Source: Bradyrhizobium cytisi
Lineage (GTDB): Bacteria > Pseudomonadota > Alphaproteobacteria > Rhizobiales > Xanthobacteraceae
Reading direction: 5' to 3'
Assembly: GCF_008123515.1 (NCBI RefSeq)
Contig: NZ_VSSR01000032.1
Coordinates: forward strand, 62,001-126,000
Length of the DNA: 64,000 nt
This document shows, in pieces, positions 49,059-58,425 of the stretch. Position 1 is the stretch's first letter, and each line of letters begins with the position of its first letter. Position numbers and translations under genes: made by a program. The notes below the pieces were generated by a model. That model had not been told where the DNA came from. It made no database searches and worked only from the letters and a program-made list of their open reading frames with translations.

Positions 49059-50813
49059 TTACTGTCCTGCTGCTTCCGCGCCGCGCGAGCGCGGATCCGG
49101 CGCGCCGAGGGGGCCGTTCGGCGTCACGAGGATCGAGTTGGCGGAGGTCTGTCCCATCGGCTCGACGATGAGATGGTCCATCGCCTTCAGCTCAAACAGC
49201 ACATCGTCGGGAAAGCCGCGCTCGACGCGGACCTCGTCCGGCAGCCATTGATGATGCAGCCGCGGCGCGGCCACTGCGGCCGCGACGTCCATCTTGTAGT
49301 CGAGCACGTTCACGATCACCTGGAGCACAGTCGAGATGATGCGGCTGCCGCCGGGCGAGCCCGTCACCAGCACCGGTTTGCCGCCCCTGAGCACGATGGT
49401 CGGCGACATCGAGGACAGCGGCCGCTTGCCGGGCCCGGGCAGATTGGCCTCGTAGCCGACGAGGCCATAGGCGTTGGAGGCGCCAACGGCGGCAGTGAAA
49501 TCGTCGAGCTCGTTGTTCAGCAGCACGCCGGTGCCGTCGGCGACGAGGCCGACGCCGTAGCTGAAGTTCAGCGTATAGGTGTTGCTGACAGCGTTGCCGC
49601 TGGCATCGACGACGGAGAAGTGCGTGGTGTTGCTGCCTTCGCGCGGCGCGGGCGGGGCGGAAACGATCTCTTTCGACGGCGTCGCGCGATCGATCGAGAT
49701 GTTCGCACGCAGCTTGGCCGCATAGCTCTTCGCCGTGAGCGTTTCGATCGGTGCATTGACGAAGGCGGGATCGCCGAGATAGCGCGCGCGATCCGCATAG
49801 GCGCGCTTCATGGCTTCGATCAGCAGATGCAGCGATGCCGGTGAGCCCCGCTTCAAATCGGCGAGCTGAAAGCCTTCCAGGATGTTGAGCGATTCCACCA
49901 GCACGACGCCGCCGGACGATGGCAGCGGCATCGAGACGATGTCATAGCCGCGATAGTTGCCGCGCACCGGCGCGCGGATCACAGCCTGATAGGCCTTCAG
50001 ATCAGCGGCAGTCATGATGCCGCCGGCGTCGGACACCGCCTTGGCGAGCTTCTCCGCCACCGGACCCTCGTAGAAGCCGCGCGGCCCTTGCGTAGCGACA
50101 CTCGCCAGCGTGTCGGCGAGATCGCTCTGCACCAGCCTGTCGCCTTCGCCAAAGGGCGCGCCGTCCGGCTTTGCGAAAATCCTGGCCGAGGACGGCCAGC
50201 GTGCCAGCCGCGGGTACCAGCCCGGCAGGGTATCGGCGATGTCATCGGTGACGATAAATCCGTCGCGCGCAAGCATGATCGCGGGTTCGAGCAATTGCGC
50301 CAGCGCGAACTTGCCCGAGCCATATTTCTCGAGCGCGAGCGCCAGGCCCGCGACCGTGCCGGGCACACCGATGCCAAGTCCGGAATCGCGCGACTTGGCG
50401 GGATCAGGCTTGCCGTCGGGTCCAAGGAATATCTGCGCCGTGGTCGCTGCTGGCGCGGTCTCGCGATAGTCGATCGCGATGTCTTCATTGTGCTCGGCGG
50501 AATGGATCACCATGAAGCCGCCGCCGCCGATATTGCCGGCACGCGGATAAGTCACTGCCATCGCAAAGCCGGTCGCGACGGCTGCATCGACGGCATTGCC
50601 ACCACGCCGCAGGATGTCGGCGCCGACCTGCGCAGATATCTTCTCCTGCGCCACCACCATGCCGTGCTCGGCGGGGATCGCGTGCACTGTGTCGAGCGCC
50701 GGGGAGACATAGGCCCGCCGCGCATCCTGCGCAGCCGCCGATGCAAGACCAAACGCCAGAGTGGCGATGAGTGCGAAAAAAGTCCGCCGTGTCGAAAATG
50801 ATGCCATCATCAA
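49059..50813 (-). CDS. ggt: Gamma-glutamyltransferase
   Basis: A secreted self-processing enzyme that transfers or hydrolyses the gamma-glutamyl group of glutathione. The 584-residue precursor has a signal peptide (FFALIATLAFGLASAAAQ), the large-subunit motifs VVAQEKISAQVGADILRRGG and AGNIGGGGFMVIHS, and the cleavage site and nucleophilic threonine near residue 395 in SNTTHFSVVD. The small-subunit PLSSMSPTIV and GSPGGSRI motifs are present. Three Met codons in a row leave the exact start open. Confidence 0.93.
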   Translation of the reverse strand: MMMASFSTRRTFFALIATLAFGLASAAAQDARRAYVSPALDTVHAIPAEHGMVVAQEKISAQVGADILRRGGNAVDAAVATGFAMAVTYPRAGNIGGGGFMVIHSAEHNEDIAIDYRETAPAATTAQIFLGPDGKPDPAKSRDSGLGIGVPGTVAGLALALEKYGSGKFALAQLLEPAIMLARDGFIVTDDIADTLPGWYPRLARWPSSARIFAKPDGAPFGEGDRLVQSDLADTLASVATQGPRGFYEGPVAEKLAKAVSDAGGIMTAADLKAYQAVIRAPVRGNYRGYDIVSMPLPSSGGVVLVESLNILEGFQLADLKRGSPASLHLLIEAMKRAYADRARYLGDPAFVNAPIETLTAKSYAAKLRANISIDRATPSKEIVSAPPAPREGSNTTHFSVVDASGNAVSNTYTLNFSYGVGLVADGTGVLLNNELDDFTAAVGASNAYGLVGYEANLPGPGKRPLSSMSPTIVLRGGKPVLVTGSPGGSRIISTVLQVIVNVLDYKMDVAAAVAAPRLHHQWLPDEVRVERGFPDDVLFELKAMDHLIVEPMGQTSANSILVTPNGPLGAPDPRSRGAEAAGQ

Positions 50814-50909
50814 ATTTCCGCCGGGCCTTCAGGCCAATCCAAATGCGTCGCTATAATGCTATACGGTTGGGCTAAGAGAGACAAAACTGTTTGTGATGAG
50901 GACTGCTTC

Positions 50910-52295
50910 ATGACGACGATCGCCCCGGCGGCGTGCATGGCCGCCGCTCCACGGACCTATCCGCCGCGCGCCGCCGTCGTCAGCTGGATCTTCTTCGATT
51001 GGGCCGCGCAGCCCTATTTCACGCTGATCACGACCTTCGTGTTCGCGCCTTATTTCGCTACCGGCATCGCGCCAGATCCCGCCACGGGCCAGTCGCTCTG
51101 GGGTTTTGCGATGGCAGCAGCTGGCATGGCGATTGCGCTATTGTCACCCGTGCTTGGTGCCATCGCGGATGCCTCGGGCCGCCGCAAGCCCTGGATTGCC
51201 GCGTTCGGCGCGGTGCTCGTGCTGGCCTCCTGCGCGTTGTGGACCGGCAAGCCCGGTGATCACGCCGTCATTCCACCGCTGCTCCTCGCGGTCGCGCTTG
51301 CCAGCGTCGGCGCGGAGTTCGCCACCGTCTTCAACAATGCGATGATGCCGACCCTGGTGCCGCCGGAGCGCATCGGCCGCCTCTCCGGCACCGGCTGGGC
51401 CACGGGTTATATCGGCGGCATCGTCAGCTTGATCATCGTGCTCGGCTTTCTCGCGGCCAATCCAGAGACCGGCCGCACGCTGCTCGGCTTCACGCCGCTG
51501 TTCGGGTTGGACCCCGCCACGCATGAGGGTGATCGTGCCGCTGGACCGTTGACCGGGCTGTGGTTCATCATCTTCGTGACGCCGATGTTCCTGTTCACGC
51601 CGGACTATCCGGCAAAGTTGCCGGTGCGCGAGGCGCTACGCGAGGGCCTCTCCGATCTGAAGCAATCGCTGACGAGTTTGCCGGAGCAGAAGTCGCTGGC
51701 GGCGTTTCTGCTCGCCAACATGATCTACACGGACGGCCTGGTATCGCTGTTCGCGTTCGGCGGCATCTATGCCGCTGGCACCTTCGGCTGGCACACGATC
51801 CAGATCGGCACGTTCGGCATCATCCTCGCCATCGCCGGCACCTTTGGTGCGTGGCTCGGCGGCAAGCTCGACGACTTCCTTGGTCCGAAACGCGTTATCG
51901 CCGGCAGCATGCTGATCCTGCTGCTCTCGGTGGCGGCGATCCTGCTTGTCGATAAGGACAGTGTGCTGTTCGTCAAGGTTGCGCCGCCGCAGCCGGGCGG
52001 CCCGCTGTTCGCTGCCGCCGCTGAGCGTGCCTATATCGTGCTGGGCTGCCTGATTGGCGCGGCTGGCGGCCCGCTTCAGGCGGCATCACGCACGCTGCTG
52101 ATCCGCCTCGCGCCGAAGGACCGCATCGCGCAGTATTTTGGTCTGTTCGCGCTGACCGGGAAGGTCACGTCCTTCACCGGACCGCTGCTGATCGGCGTGA
52201 TCACCGCGGCAACCGCGAGCCAGAAAGCCGGCATGGCCGTGCTGGTGGTGTTCTTCGTCGCGGGGCTCGCGCTCTTGATGCGGGTGCGAGAGTAG
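50910..52295 (+). CDS. MFS transporter, UMF1/Atg22-like family
   Basis: A 461-residue protein with about twelve transmembrane helices. It has the family-like opening VSWIFFDWAAQPYFTLITTFVFAPYF, then SPVLGAIADASGRRKPWI and an MFS-like repeat after the central loop with LGGKLDDFLGPKRV. It resembles the UMF1/Atg22-like family, whose bacterial substrates are mostly unknown. The ATG at 50910 follows GATGAGGA. It is divergent from ggt. Confidence 0.85.
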   Translation: MTTIAPAACMAAAPRTYPPRAAVVSWIFFDWAAQPYFTLITTFVFAPYFATGIAPDPATGQSLWGFAMAAAGMAIALLSPVLGAIADASGRRKPWIAAFGAVLVLASCALWTGKPGDHAVIPPLLLAVALASVGAEFATVFNNAMMPTLVPPERIGRLSGTGWATGYIGGIVSLIIVLGFLAANPETGRTLLGFTPLFGLDPATHEGDRAAGPLTGLWFIIFVTPMFLFTPDYPAKLPVREALREGLSDLKQSLTSLPEQKSLAAFLLANMIYTDGLVSLFAFGGIYAAGTFGWHTIQIGTFGIILAIAGTFGAWLGGKLDDFLGPKRVIAGSMLILLLSVAAILLVDKDSVLFVKVAPPQPGGPLFAAAAERAYIVLGCLIGAAGGPLQAASRTLLIRLAPKDRIAQYFGLFALTGKVTSFTGPLLIGVITAATASQKAGMAVLVVFFVAGLALLMRVRE

Positions 52296-52296
52296 G

Positions 52297-52329
52297 TAGC
52301 CCGGACTTCGCTTCGCTCCATCCGGGCTA
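52297..52329. repeat. Hairpin repeat between convergent genes
   Basis: TAGCCCGGA (52297-52305) pairs perfectly with TCCGGGCTA (52321-52329). It lies between the convergent MFS and purH genes and probably ends transcription from both sides. The central CTTCGCTTCGCTC also appears in the other palindromic repeats. Confidence 0.75.
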
Positions 52330-52339
52330 GGCTGATCAA

Positions 52340-53932
52340 TCAGTGCCTGAAATGCCGCGTGCCCGTGAACACCATGGCGATGCCGTGCTCGTCGGCGGCC
52401 TTGATCACCTCGTCGTCGCGCATAGAGCCGCCGGGCTGCACCACGGCGGTGGCGCCGGCTTCGATGCAGGCGAGCATGCCGTCGGCGAACGGGAAGAATG
52501 CGTCCGAGGCCACGACCGAGCCCTTGGTCAGCGGCTCGGCAAGCTTCAGCTCATTGGCAGCGTCCTGCGCCTTGCGTGCCGCGATCCGCGCTGAATCCAC
52601 GCGGCTCATCTGGCCTGCACCGATGCCGACGGTGGCGAGATCCTTGGCGTAGATGATGGTGTTCGACTTGACGTGCTTTGCGACCCGGAATGCGAACTTG
52701 AGGTCGCGCATCTCGGCATCGTCAGGCGCACGCTTGGTCACGACCTTGAACGTCATGTCGTCGACGACCGCGTTGTCGCGGCTCTGCACGAGCAGACCGC
52801 CCGCCACTGTTTTTGCGGTCAGGCCCGGTGCACGCGGATCGGGCAAGCTGCCGGCGAGCAACAGCCGAAGGTTCTTGCGCGCGCCGATGATGGCGATCGC
52901 TTCCTCGCTCGCATCGGGCGCGATGATCACCTCGGTGAAGATCTTTGTGATCTCGCGCGCGGTGTCGGCGTCGAGCGCCCGGTTCATCGCGATGATACCG
53001 CCATAGGCCGAGGTCGAATCGCAAGCCAGCGCTTTGCGATAGGCATCAACGAGGTTCGCGCCCTCCGCGACGCCGCAGGGGTTGGCGTGCTTGACGATGA
53101 CGCAGGCAGCGGTGCGCTTCGCGTCGAACTCGCCGATGCACTCATAGGCCGCGTCGGTGTCGTTGATGTTGTTGTAGGACAGCTCCTTGCCCTGCAGCTG
53201 CCGTGCGGTCGAAACGCCCGGGCGCTTGTCGGGGGTTGCGTAGAACGCCGCGGTTTGGTGCGGGTTCTCGCCGTAGCGCAGCGACTGGATCAGCTTGCCG
53301 CCGAAGGCGCGGAAATCGGGCGCGTCGATTTCGAGCTGACGGTTGAACCAGTTCGAGATCGCGGCGTCATAGGCTGCGGTGCGCGCATAAGCCTTCGCGG
53401 CAAGCCGCCGCCGCAGTGTGAGCGTCGTCGCGCCCTTGTTGGCGGCGAGCTCGTCGAGCACGGCCTTGTAGTCGTCGGCTTCGACCACGACGGCGACGTC
53501 GTCATGGTTTTTGGCGGCGGCGCGGATCATCGCGGGGCCACCGATGTCGATGTTCTCGATGCAGTCCTCGAAGCCCGCGCCTTTGTCGACGGTGGCCTCG
53601 AACGGATAGAGGTTGACGACGAGGAGGTCGATCGGTGCAATACCGTGCGCCTTCATCGCCTCGGCGTGCTCCTTGTTGTCGCGGATCGCCAGCAAGCCGC
53701 CATGCACTTTCGGATGCAGCGTCTTGACACGCCCGTCCATCATCTCGGGGAAGCCGGTGAGGTCGGAGACGTCCTTCACCTTGAGGCCGGCTGCGGCGAT
53801 CGCTTTCGCGGTGCCGCCGGTCGAGACCAGCTCGACATCATGCGCGGCAAGCGCCTTGGCGAATTCGATCAGGCCGGTTTTGTCGGAGACGGAAAGCAGG
53901 GCGCGGGTGACGCGGCGGGGATGGTCAGTCAT
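52340..53932 (-). CDS. purH: Bifunctional AICAR transformylase/IMP cyclohydrolase
   Basis: PurH catalyses the last two steps to IMP. The 530-residue protein has the N-terminal IMP cyclohydrolase domain (ALLSVSDKTGLIEFAKAL, VSTGGTAKAI, MMDGRVKTLHPKVHGGLL) and the C-terminal AICAR transformylase domain (VIVKHANPCGVA, SAYGGIIAMN, FFPFADGMLACIEAGATAVVQPGGSMRDDEV). The length is normal. The ATG at 53932 is the family start; the frame is open further upstream. The heparinase-like gene lies directly upstream on the same strand. Confidence 0.95.
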   Translation of the reverse strand: MTDHPRRVTRALLSVSDKTGLIEFAKALAAHDVELVSTGGTAKAIAAAGLKVKDVSDLTGFPEMMDGRVKTLHPKVHGGLLAIRDNKEHAEAMKAHGIAPIDLLVVNLYPFEATVDKGAGFEDCIENIDIGGPAMIRAAAKNHDDVAVVVEADDYKAVLDELAANKGATTLTLRRRLAAKAYARTAAYDAAISNWFNRQLEIDAPDFRAFGGKLIQSLRYGENPHQTAAFYATPDKRPGVSTARQLQGKELSYNNINDTDAAYECIGEFDAKRTAACVIVKHANPCGVAEGANLVDAYRKALACDSTSAYGGIIAMNRALDADTAREITKIFTEVIIAPDASEEAIAIIGARKNLRLLLAGSLPDPRAPGLTAKTVAGGLLVQSRDNAVVDDMTFKVVTKRAPDDAEMRDLKFAFRVAKHVKSNTIIYAKDLATVGIGAGQMSRVDSARIAARKAQDAANELKLAEPLTKGSVVASDAFFPFADGMLACIEAGATAVVQPGGSMRDDEVIKAADEHGIAMVFTGTRHFRH

Positions 53933-54096
53933 GAGCAAGATCCTCTGTCTTAAGGAGTGTCTATGCCCAGGCGCGCGGCGGATATGTGTCGCGCTTCCCG
54001 ATGGTGCTCCATCCAAGGTCGCCAGTCGCGCGAACGAGCGCTCGATAGCAGCTTTTGGCCGTTTTCACAACGACGAGATGGGGCGGATCGTGCCTG

Positions 54097-55854
54097 TTAC
54101 AGCGGAAGTTCCGGCTCGCGCCGGGCGTTGCGGCGGGCATTGGTGATCGCGGGAGAGGCCGTGGAACGCACAAAGCTCCAGCGGATAGAGGGCGCCTGGC
54201 GGGCATCCTGGCGGATCACGATCTGCGCGGTGCGGCGGGGGCCGTCATTGCCGGCCAGGAACACACTGTCCTCGAGGTCGACCTTGTCGTCGAGCGCTTC
54301 GAAGGTCCAGACGTCGCGGTTCGGCAGCACCAGCATGACGCCGCGGGCATCCGACAGCCGGCTCGCCTTCACCGCGGGATGCAGATGAAAGCGCAGCGCG
54401 AAATCGGCGTCGGCGCCCTTGATGCGCGCTCCTTGCGGCGGGGAGAGTGTATCCTCACCGTCGATGCGCCCGCCGTCATTGGCGATCATCAGCACGCGGC
54501 GATGGATCACGCCGAACTTGGCGAGATAGCCGTCATGCGAGGTCGTGAGCAGCGTGCCGTCCTGCAAGATCTCGCGATAGCTCTCGACCTCATGGGGGCC
54601 GCTGACGATCGGCGAGCCGCGCAGCAGTCGCTTCATCGCCGACATCTCGACGAACTGGCAGGACGACGTGTCGCGATAGGTGAGGGTCGAATGCGCCGCG
54701 GTGCCGCGCGCGAACGGCCGCCAATTGTCGCGGCCCGTGGTCGGCATGCCGCAATTGGTGACGATGCGGCTGATGCCGGAGGACAGCTCGAACGACAGGC
54801 AGCCGGCATGTGCGTCGTGGCTGACGCCAGGCGGCGGCGGCGGGCCGGTGTCGATGATCAGCGTGGTCGGGCCGGCATCGAGGCGCTGGAAGCCGGTGTG
54901 CGGCATGTTCGCCATCGGGGTGCCATGGGTGTCATCATAGGCGAGCAGCGTGGCAAGCAGGTCCGAAGACGTCGCGCTCATGGCGTTGAACAACGCGAAA
55001 TTGCCGTCGCCGTGCCGGAAGAAGCGCAGCATCGGCATCATGCGGTCGATCGCATTGAGCAGCGCCGGCGGCGGCGCGATGTTGCGGGCGGCAAAAGTCT
55101 GCCGCAGCGGCAACAGGTCGATCAGCAACTCGATCAGCGCGCCCGGGTTGCGCGAGATGTGGCCGCCGTCGGGGAGAATCTGCCGCTGCAATTCGTCGGA
55201 GAGCTTTTTCGACGCGCTGCGGATGTTACGGGCCTGGTTGGCGAGGCAGAGCGTCGTGTAGCACAGCGCGATCTGCACCTGGAGCTTCGGCACGCCGTCA
55301 GGAATGTTGACCATGGTGTAGCGCAGGAAGCGGATCTCGCGTGCGAGCGCGCGTAGATAGCGGCGGTAGAATTTGTTGTCGGTGTCGTTGAGCACCAGCG
55401 GTGCCTGTGACAATAGCGAGATCACGCGCCGCGCCAGCACGTCGGCGCGGCGGGCGACGGGCCGGCGCCTGTTGGCGGGGTTGCTGATCCAGTCCTCGAC
55501 CAGCGCGCGTGCATTCGCCCGGGTCAGCGCGGTGTCGGCGGCGCGTAAGTGCCGCAGCCAGCCGAAGCCGAGCAGCGCGACCTCCCAATCCTCCGAGGGC
55601 GGATCGAGATCGAAGATCGAGCGGCCGTGGCAGTTGACGATCTTGCCGGCGAAGACGAAGCGCCCGGCATAGATCTCGGCGGCGCGTGTCGCATCCGCGG
55701 TGCGCAGATCATGCGGCGCAATGATCAGCCGATCGGTACGGGCCGGCCACACCCGCGACAGCGCAACGGAGCCGCCGCTCGCGCGCGCGAGCATGTTCCG
55801 CGCGAAGCGGTTCATCACCAGCGTCGAGATACGTCTGCGTTGAGCGACCGACAC
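54097..55854 (-). CDS. Heparinase II/III-family protein
   Basis: A 585-residue protein of the polysaccharide-lyase heparinase II/III group. The N-terminal alpha/alpha-toroid (FDLDPPSEDWEVALLGFGWLRHL, GGHISRNPGALIELLIDLL) is followed by a beta-rich half (AHAGCLSFELSSG, GTAAHSTLTYRDTSSCQF). The lyase Tyr/His pair was not pinned down. No signal peptide is seen, so its place in the cell is uncertain. The GTG at 55854 fits the sequence VSVAQRRRISTLV; an ATG at 55815 is the alternative. It sits between rsmB and purH on the same strand. Confidence 0.83.
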   Translation of the reverse strand: MSVAQRRRISTLVMNRFARNMLARASGGSVALSRVWPARTDRLIIAPHDLRTADATRAAEIYAGRFVFAGKIVNCHGRSIFDLDPPSEDWEVALLGFGWLRHLRAADTALTRANARALVEDWISNPANRRRPVARRADVLARRVISLLSQAPLVLNDTDNKFYRRYLRALAREIRFLRYTMVNIPDGVPKLQVQIALCYTTLCLANQARNIRSASKKLSDELQRQILPDGGHISRNPGALIELLIDLLPLRQTFAARNIAPPPALLNAIDRMMPMLRFFRHGDGNFALFNAMSATSSDLLATLLAYDDTHGTPMANMPHTGFQRLDAGPTTLIIDTGPPPPPGVSHDAHAGCLSFELSSGISRIVTNCGMPTTGRDNWRPFARGTAAHSTLTYRDTSSCQFVEMSAMKRLLRGSPIVSGPHEVESYREILQDGTLLTTSHDGYLAKFGVIHRRVLMIANDGGRIDGEDTLSPPQGARIKGADADFALRFHLHPAVKASRLSDARGVMLVLPNRDVWTFEALDDKVDLEDSVFLAGNDGPRRTAQIVIRQDARQAPSIRWSFVRSTASPAITNARRNARREPELPL

Positions 55855-55972
55855 GCTTTGCCTTGAAGGGGGAGAGGATTCCGACGAATCCTTATTAACC
55901 CCAAAATCGGCCGGCTGACACCACCTTGAATGGCCCCGAATCAGTCCAGCGGTAGCAAAATCCGGTGCAAAA

Positions 55973-57319
55973 TCAGGATTTAACGAGCCGGGCCGCAAAA
56001 AATCCGTCGAGGCCGCCGAGCTTCGGGTCGGCGTGCGGCAGGTGGCTCGGCAGGGTCCGGAGATCGCCCTCGGCGGTGATGATCTCGTCGAGCCCGAAGA
56101 CCTCGCTGGCATCGATCGGCACGCGGCGAAGCGCAGGCTCTGCGGCCAGCAGCGTGGCGACGGCCTGCTCGCCTTCCTCTGGTTCCAGCGAGCAGGTGCA
56201 GTAGACCAGCATCCCGCCGGGCTTGAGCAGCGAGACGGATTTGCGCAGCAGCCGCTGCTGGAGAACGGTCATCGCAGCGACGTCGGAATCCTGGCGCAGC
56301 CACGCAACATCCGGGTGCCGACGGATCGTCCCGGTCGAGGTGCAGGGCGCATCGATCAGGATTCCATCGAGGCCATCCGCCGGGCCCGCCCATTCCACGG
56401 CGTCAGCGACGACAGTCTCGGCCTGGAGCGACAGCCGGTTGAGGTTCTCACGCAAGCGCGCCACCCGGGCCGGCGAGCGGTCGATCGCCGTGACATGCGC
56501 GCCGGCCTGCGCCAGCTGCGCGGTCTTGCCGCCGGGTGCAGCACAGAAATCGGCAATGGATTTGCCTTTGATATCACCGAACAGCCGGACCGGCAGCGCG
56601 GCGGCGGCGTCCTGGACCCACCATTGTCCTTCGGTGAAGCCGGGCAGCATCGTCACGGCGCCGTGCAGCACGGTGCGCACCGATCCGGTCGGCAGCACCT
56701 CGCCATGCAGCCGGCTCGCCCATTGTGCGGCGTCGGACTTCACGGTGAGATCGAGCGAAGGTTCGTGGCCGAGCGCGAGCGCCATGTCCCGTGCAGTCGC
56801 CTCGCCGTAATGCGCGCTCCAGCGCGCCAGCAGCCAGGGCGGCAGGTCCAGCGATTGCGTGGCGACCTCCTCGACCAGCGCCTGGCCTTCGCGCGCGCAG
56901 CGGCGCAGCACGGCGTTGACGAGGCCGGCATAGCGCGCAGCGCGCCGGTCGGATTGCACCAGGCGAACCGAGAGATCGACCGCGGCGTGATCGGGCACAT
57001 CCATCCAGAGGATCTGGGCGGCGCCGATCAGGAGCGCGCTCTGCGCGCGCGGTGCGTCGGAGGGAATGCCTTTGTCGAGCAGGCGCGACAGCACATGGCC
57101 GAGCGTGCCGAGGCGGCGAAGGATGGTTGCGACCAGCCGCCGCATCAGCGCGCGGTCTCGGTCGGCGAGTGTCTTCAGCCCGGGATGGGCGCCGGAGCCG
57201 TCGAGCTGGTCATCGAGCGTGCGGTGTTTGTGCAAGACGCCGTCGACGATGTCGGCAGCGATCCGCCGCGCCGCGAGACCAGGCACTTCGGATGGAGGGG
57301 CGAAACGTTGAGATGGCAT
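55973..57319 (-). CDS. RsmB-type rRNA cytosine-C5 methyltransferase
   Basis: A 448-residue enzyme that methylates a cytosine of 16S rRNA, most likely at the RsmB position. An N-terminal NusB-like domain (residues about 15-150) precedes the SAM domain with FCAAPGGKTAQLAQAG, IDAPCTSTGTIRRHPD (catalytic Cys in PCTSTG), and the nucleophilic Cys in YCTCSLEPEEGE. The ATG at 57319 begins at PSQRF and has the expected N terminus; the frame is open upstream. It ends 118 bp before the heparinase gene. Confidence 0.92.
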   Translation of the reverse strand: MPSQRFAPPSEVPGLAARRIAADIVDGVLHKHRTLDDQLDGSGAHPGLKTLADRDRALMRRLVATILRRLGTLGHVLSRLLDKGIPSDAPRAQSALLIGAAQILWMDVPDHAAVDLSVRLVQSDRRAARYAGLVNAVLRRCAREGQALVEEVATQSLDLPPWLLARWSAHYGEATARDMALALGHEPSLDLTVKSDAAQWASRLHGEVLPTGSVRTVLHGAVTMLPGFTEGQWWVQDAAAALPVRLFGDIKGKSIADFCAAPGGKTAQLAQAGAHVTAIDRSPARVARLRENLNRLSLQAETVVADAVEWAGPADGLDGILIDAPCTSTGTIRRHPDVAWLRQDSDVAAMTVLQQRLLRKSVSLLKPGGMLVYCTCSLEPEEGEQAVATLLAAEPALRRVPIDASEVFGLDEIITAEGDLRTLPSHLPHADPKLGGLDGFFAARLVKS

Positions 57320-57507
57320 GCGGACGTAAGGTTCTGAGCGAGCGGCAGTTCCGCCAGTATGGGCGCATGCCTTAAGAACACCAGCTGTGGCATGCGAATA
57401 TGCCAAATGTAAGAATGACCTCTGGCGATTTCAGCCCGTCGCGGCCATTTCAGCAATGCGTTATTGGACGTCGCGCCATCCTCGATCCTGCGCTAGGACA
57501 CCCGGCA

Positions 57508-57705
57508 ATGAGTGACCAGCCTTCCGTTCCCGATCGCAAGCCCTTGCCGCCGGCCGCCCAGCGCGCGCTGGCCGAAGCCGAGGCGCGCCGGCAGGCTGCC
57601 GCGGCGCACGCCGAGGCGGCGCCGAAGGAATTGCAGGGGCCGAAGGGACCCGAGCCGACACGCTACGGCGACTGGGAGCGCAAAGGTATCGCTTCGGACT
57701 TCTGA
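57508..57705 (+). CDS. Small DUF1674 (SDHAF4-like) protein
   Basis: A 65-residue protein ending with the DUF1674 signature RYGDWERKGIASDF. Relatives in mitochondria and alphaproteobacteria (SDHAF4/Sdh8) help assemble succinate dehydrogenase; by homology it may bind the flavinylated SdhA. It is low-complexity and alanine-rich before the signature. The ATG at 57508 follows AGGAC. It is divergent from rsmB. Confidence 0.87.
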   Translation: MSDQPSVPDRKPLPPAAQRALAEAEARRQAAAAHAEAAPKELQGPKGPEPTRYGDWERKGIASDF

Positions 57706-57780
57706 CGCGTTGGCCTTCTCAGGCACCGGTTGTTTGAGGCTCTCTTGCCGGCCCGCCCGACTCAGCCATAGCGTGCGCGG

Positions 57781-58374
57781 ATGTCGCGCTTCGACCCCAG
57801 CCATCCCTATCGGCCTTCGTACAACGGCTCACCGTTCGGCCGCCGCTTCTCCGGACTGGTGCCGTGGATGTTCGTGGTCGGAGTCGTCGTGGCGGTCGTG
57901 CTCACCTTCCGGCACGGGACGAACTGGCCGGTTCCCTATCCGGCCGACGAGCGCACGCAGGACGCCGAGATCGTCCTGCAGCAGGCCGGCAATCCCGACA
58001 GCCGCCTGCCGATCGACGTCATCCGCACCATCGACGGCGACACCTTTCTTGCGCGCGTGCATCAACGCGACGGGCGCGAGCTCGTCGCGCGGGTTCGCCT
58101 GCGCGGCATCGATGCACCCGAGATGAAGGCGTCCTGTCAGGACGAGCTGGACAAGGCGGAGGCCGCCACAGCGGCGCTGCGCAATCTGCTCGGCCAGGGC
58201 GGCGTCACGATCTACAATCTCGGCTCGGAGAAATACGGGCGCGTTCTGGCCGATGTCGCAACAAAACGGACCGCCAGCGTTTCGGCGGCGATGCTCGCGG
58301 GCGGCTACGCGCGCAGCTACAATGGCGGCCACCGCGACGGCTGGTGCGCGCGCGGCTGGCGCTTCTGGCAATAA
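57781..58374 (+). CDS. Membrane-anchored SNase-like thermonuclease-family protein
   Basis: A 197-residue protein with an N-terminal transmembrane helix (MFVVGVVVAVVLTF) and a periplasmic nuclease domain. The domain has IRTIDGDTFLARV (metal Asp), VRLRGIDAPEMKASCQ, and a KYGRVLADVAT segment typical of TNase-fold enzymes. It is shorter than full staphylococcal-type nucleases, but the core motifs are present. It is convergent with the L,D-transpeptidase gene. Confidence 0.85.
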   Translation: MSRFDPSHPYRPSYNGSPFGRRFSGLVPWMFVVGVVVAVVLTFRHGTNWPVPYPADERTQDAEIVLQQAGNPDSRLPIDVIRTIDGDTFLARVHQRDGRELVARVRLRGIDAPEMKASCQDELDKAEAATAALRNLLGQGGVTIYNLGSEKYGRVLADVATKRTASVSAAMLAGGYARSYNGGHRDGWCARGWRFWQ

Positions 58375-58401
58375 AAGAGCCCCGTCGAAACGCGGCTCTT
58401 T
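58374..58401. terminator. Bidirectional terminator between SNase-like and L,D-transpeptidase genes
   Basis: AAAGAGCC (58374-58381) pairs perfectly with GGCTCTTT (58394-58401). The stem is A-rich on the left and T-rich on the right, so it can serve transcripts from both sides, which converge here. Confidence 0.75.
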
Positions 58402-58425
58402 CAATCTCTGTTTTGGTTGCGACGG

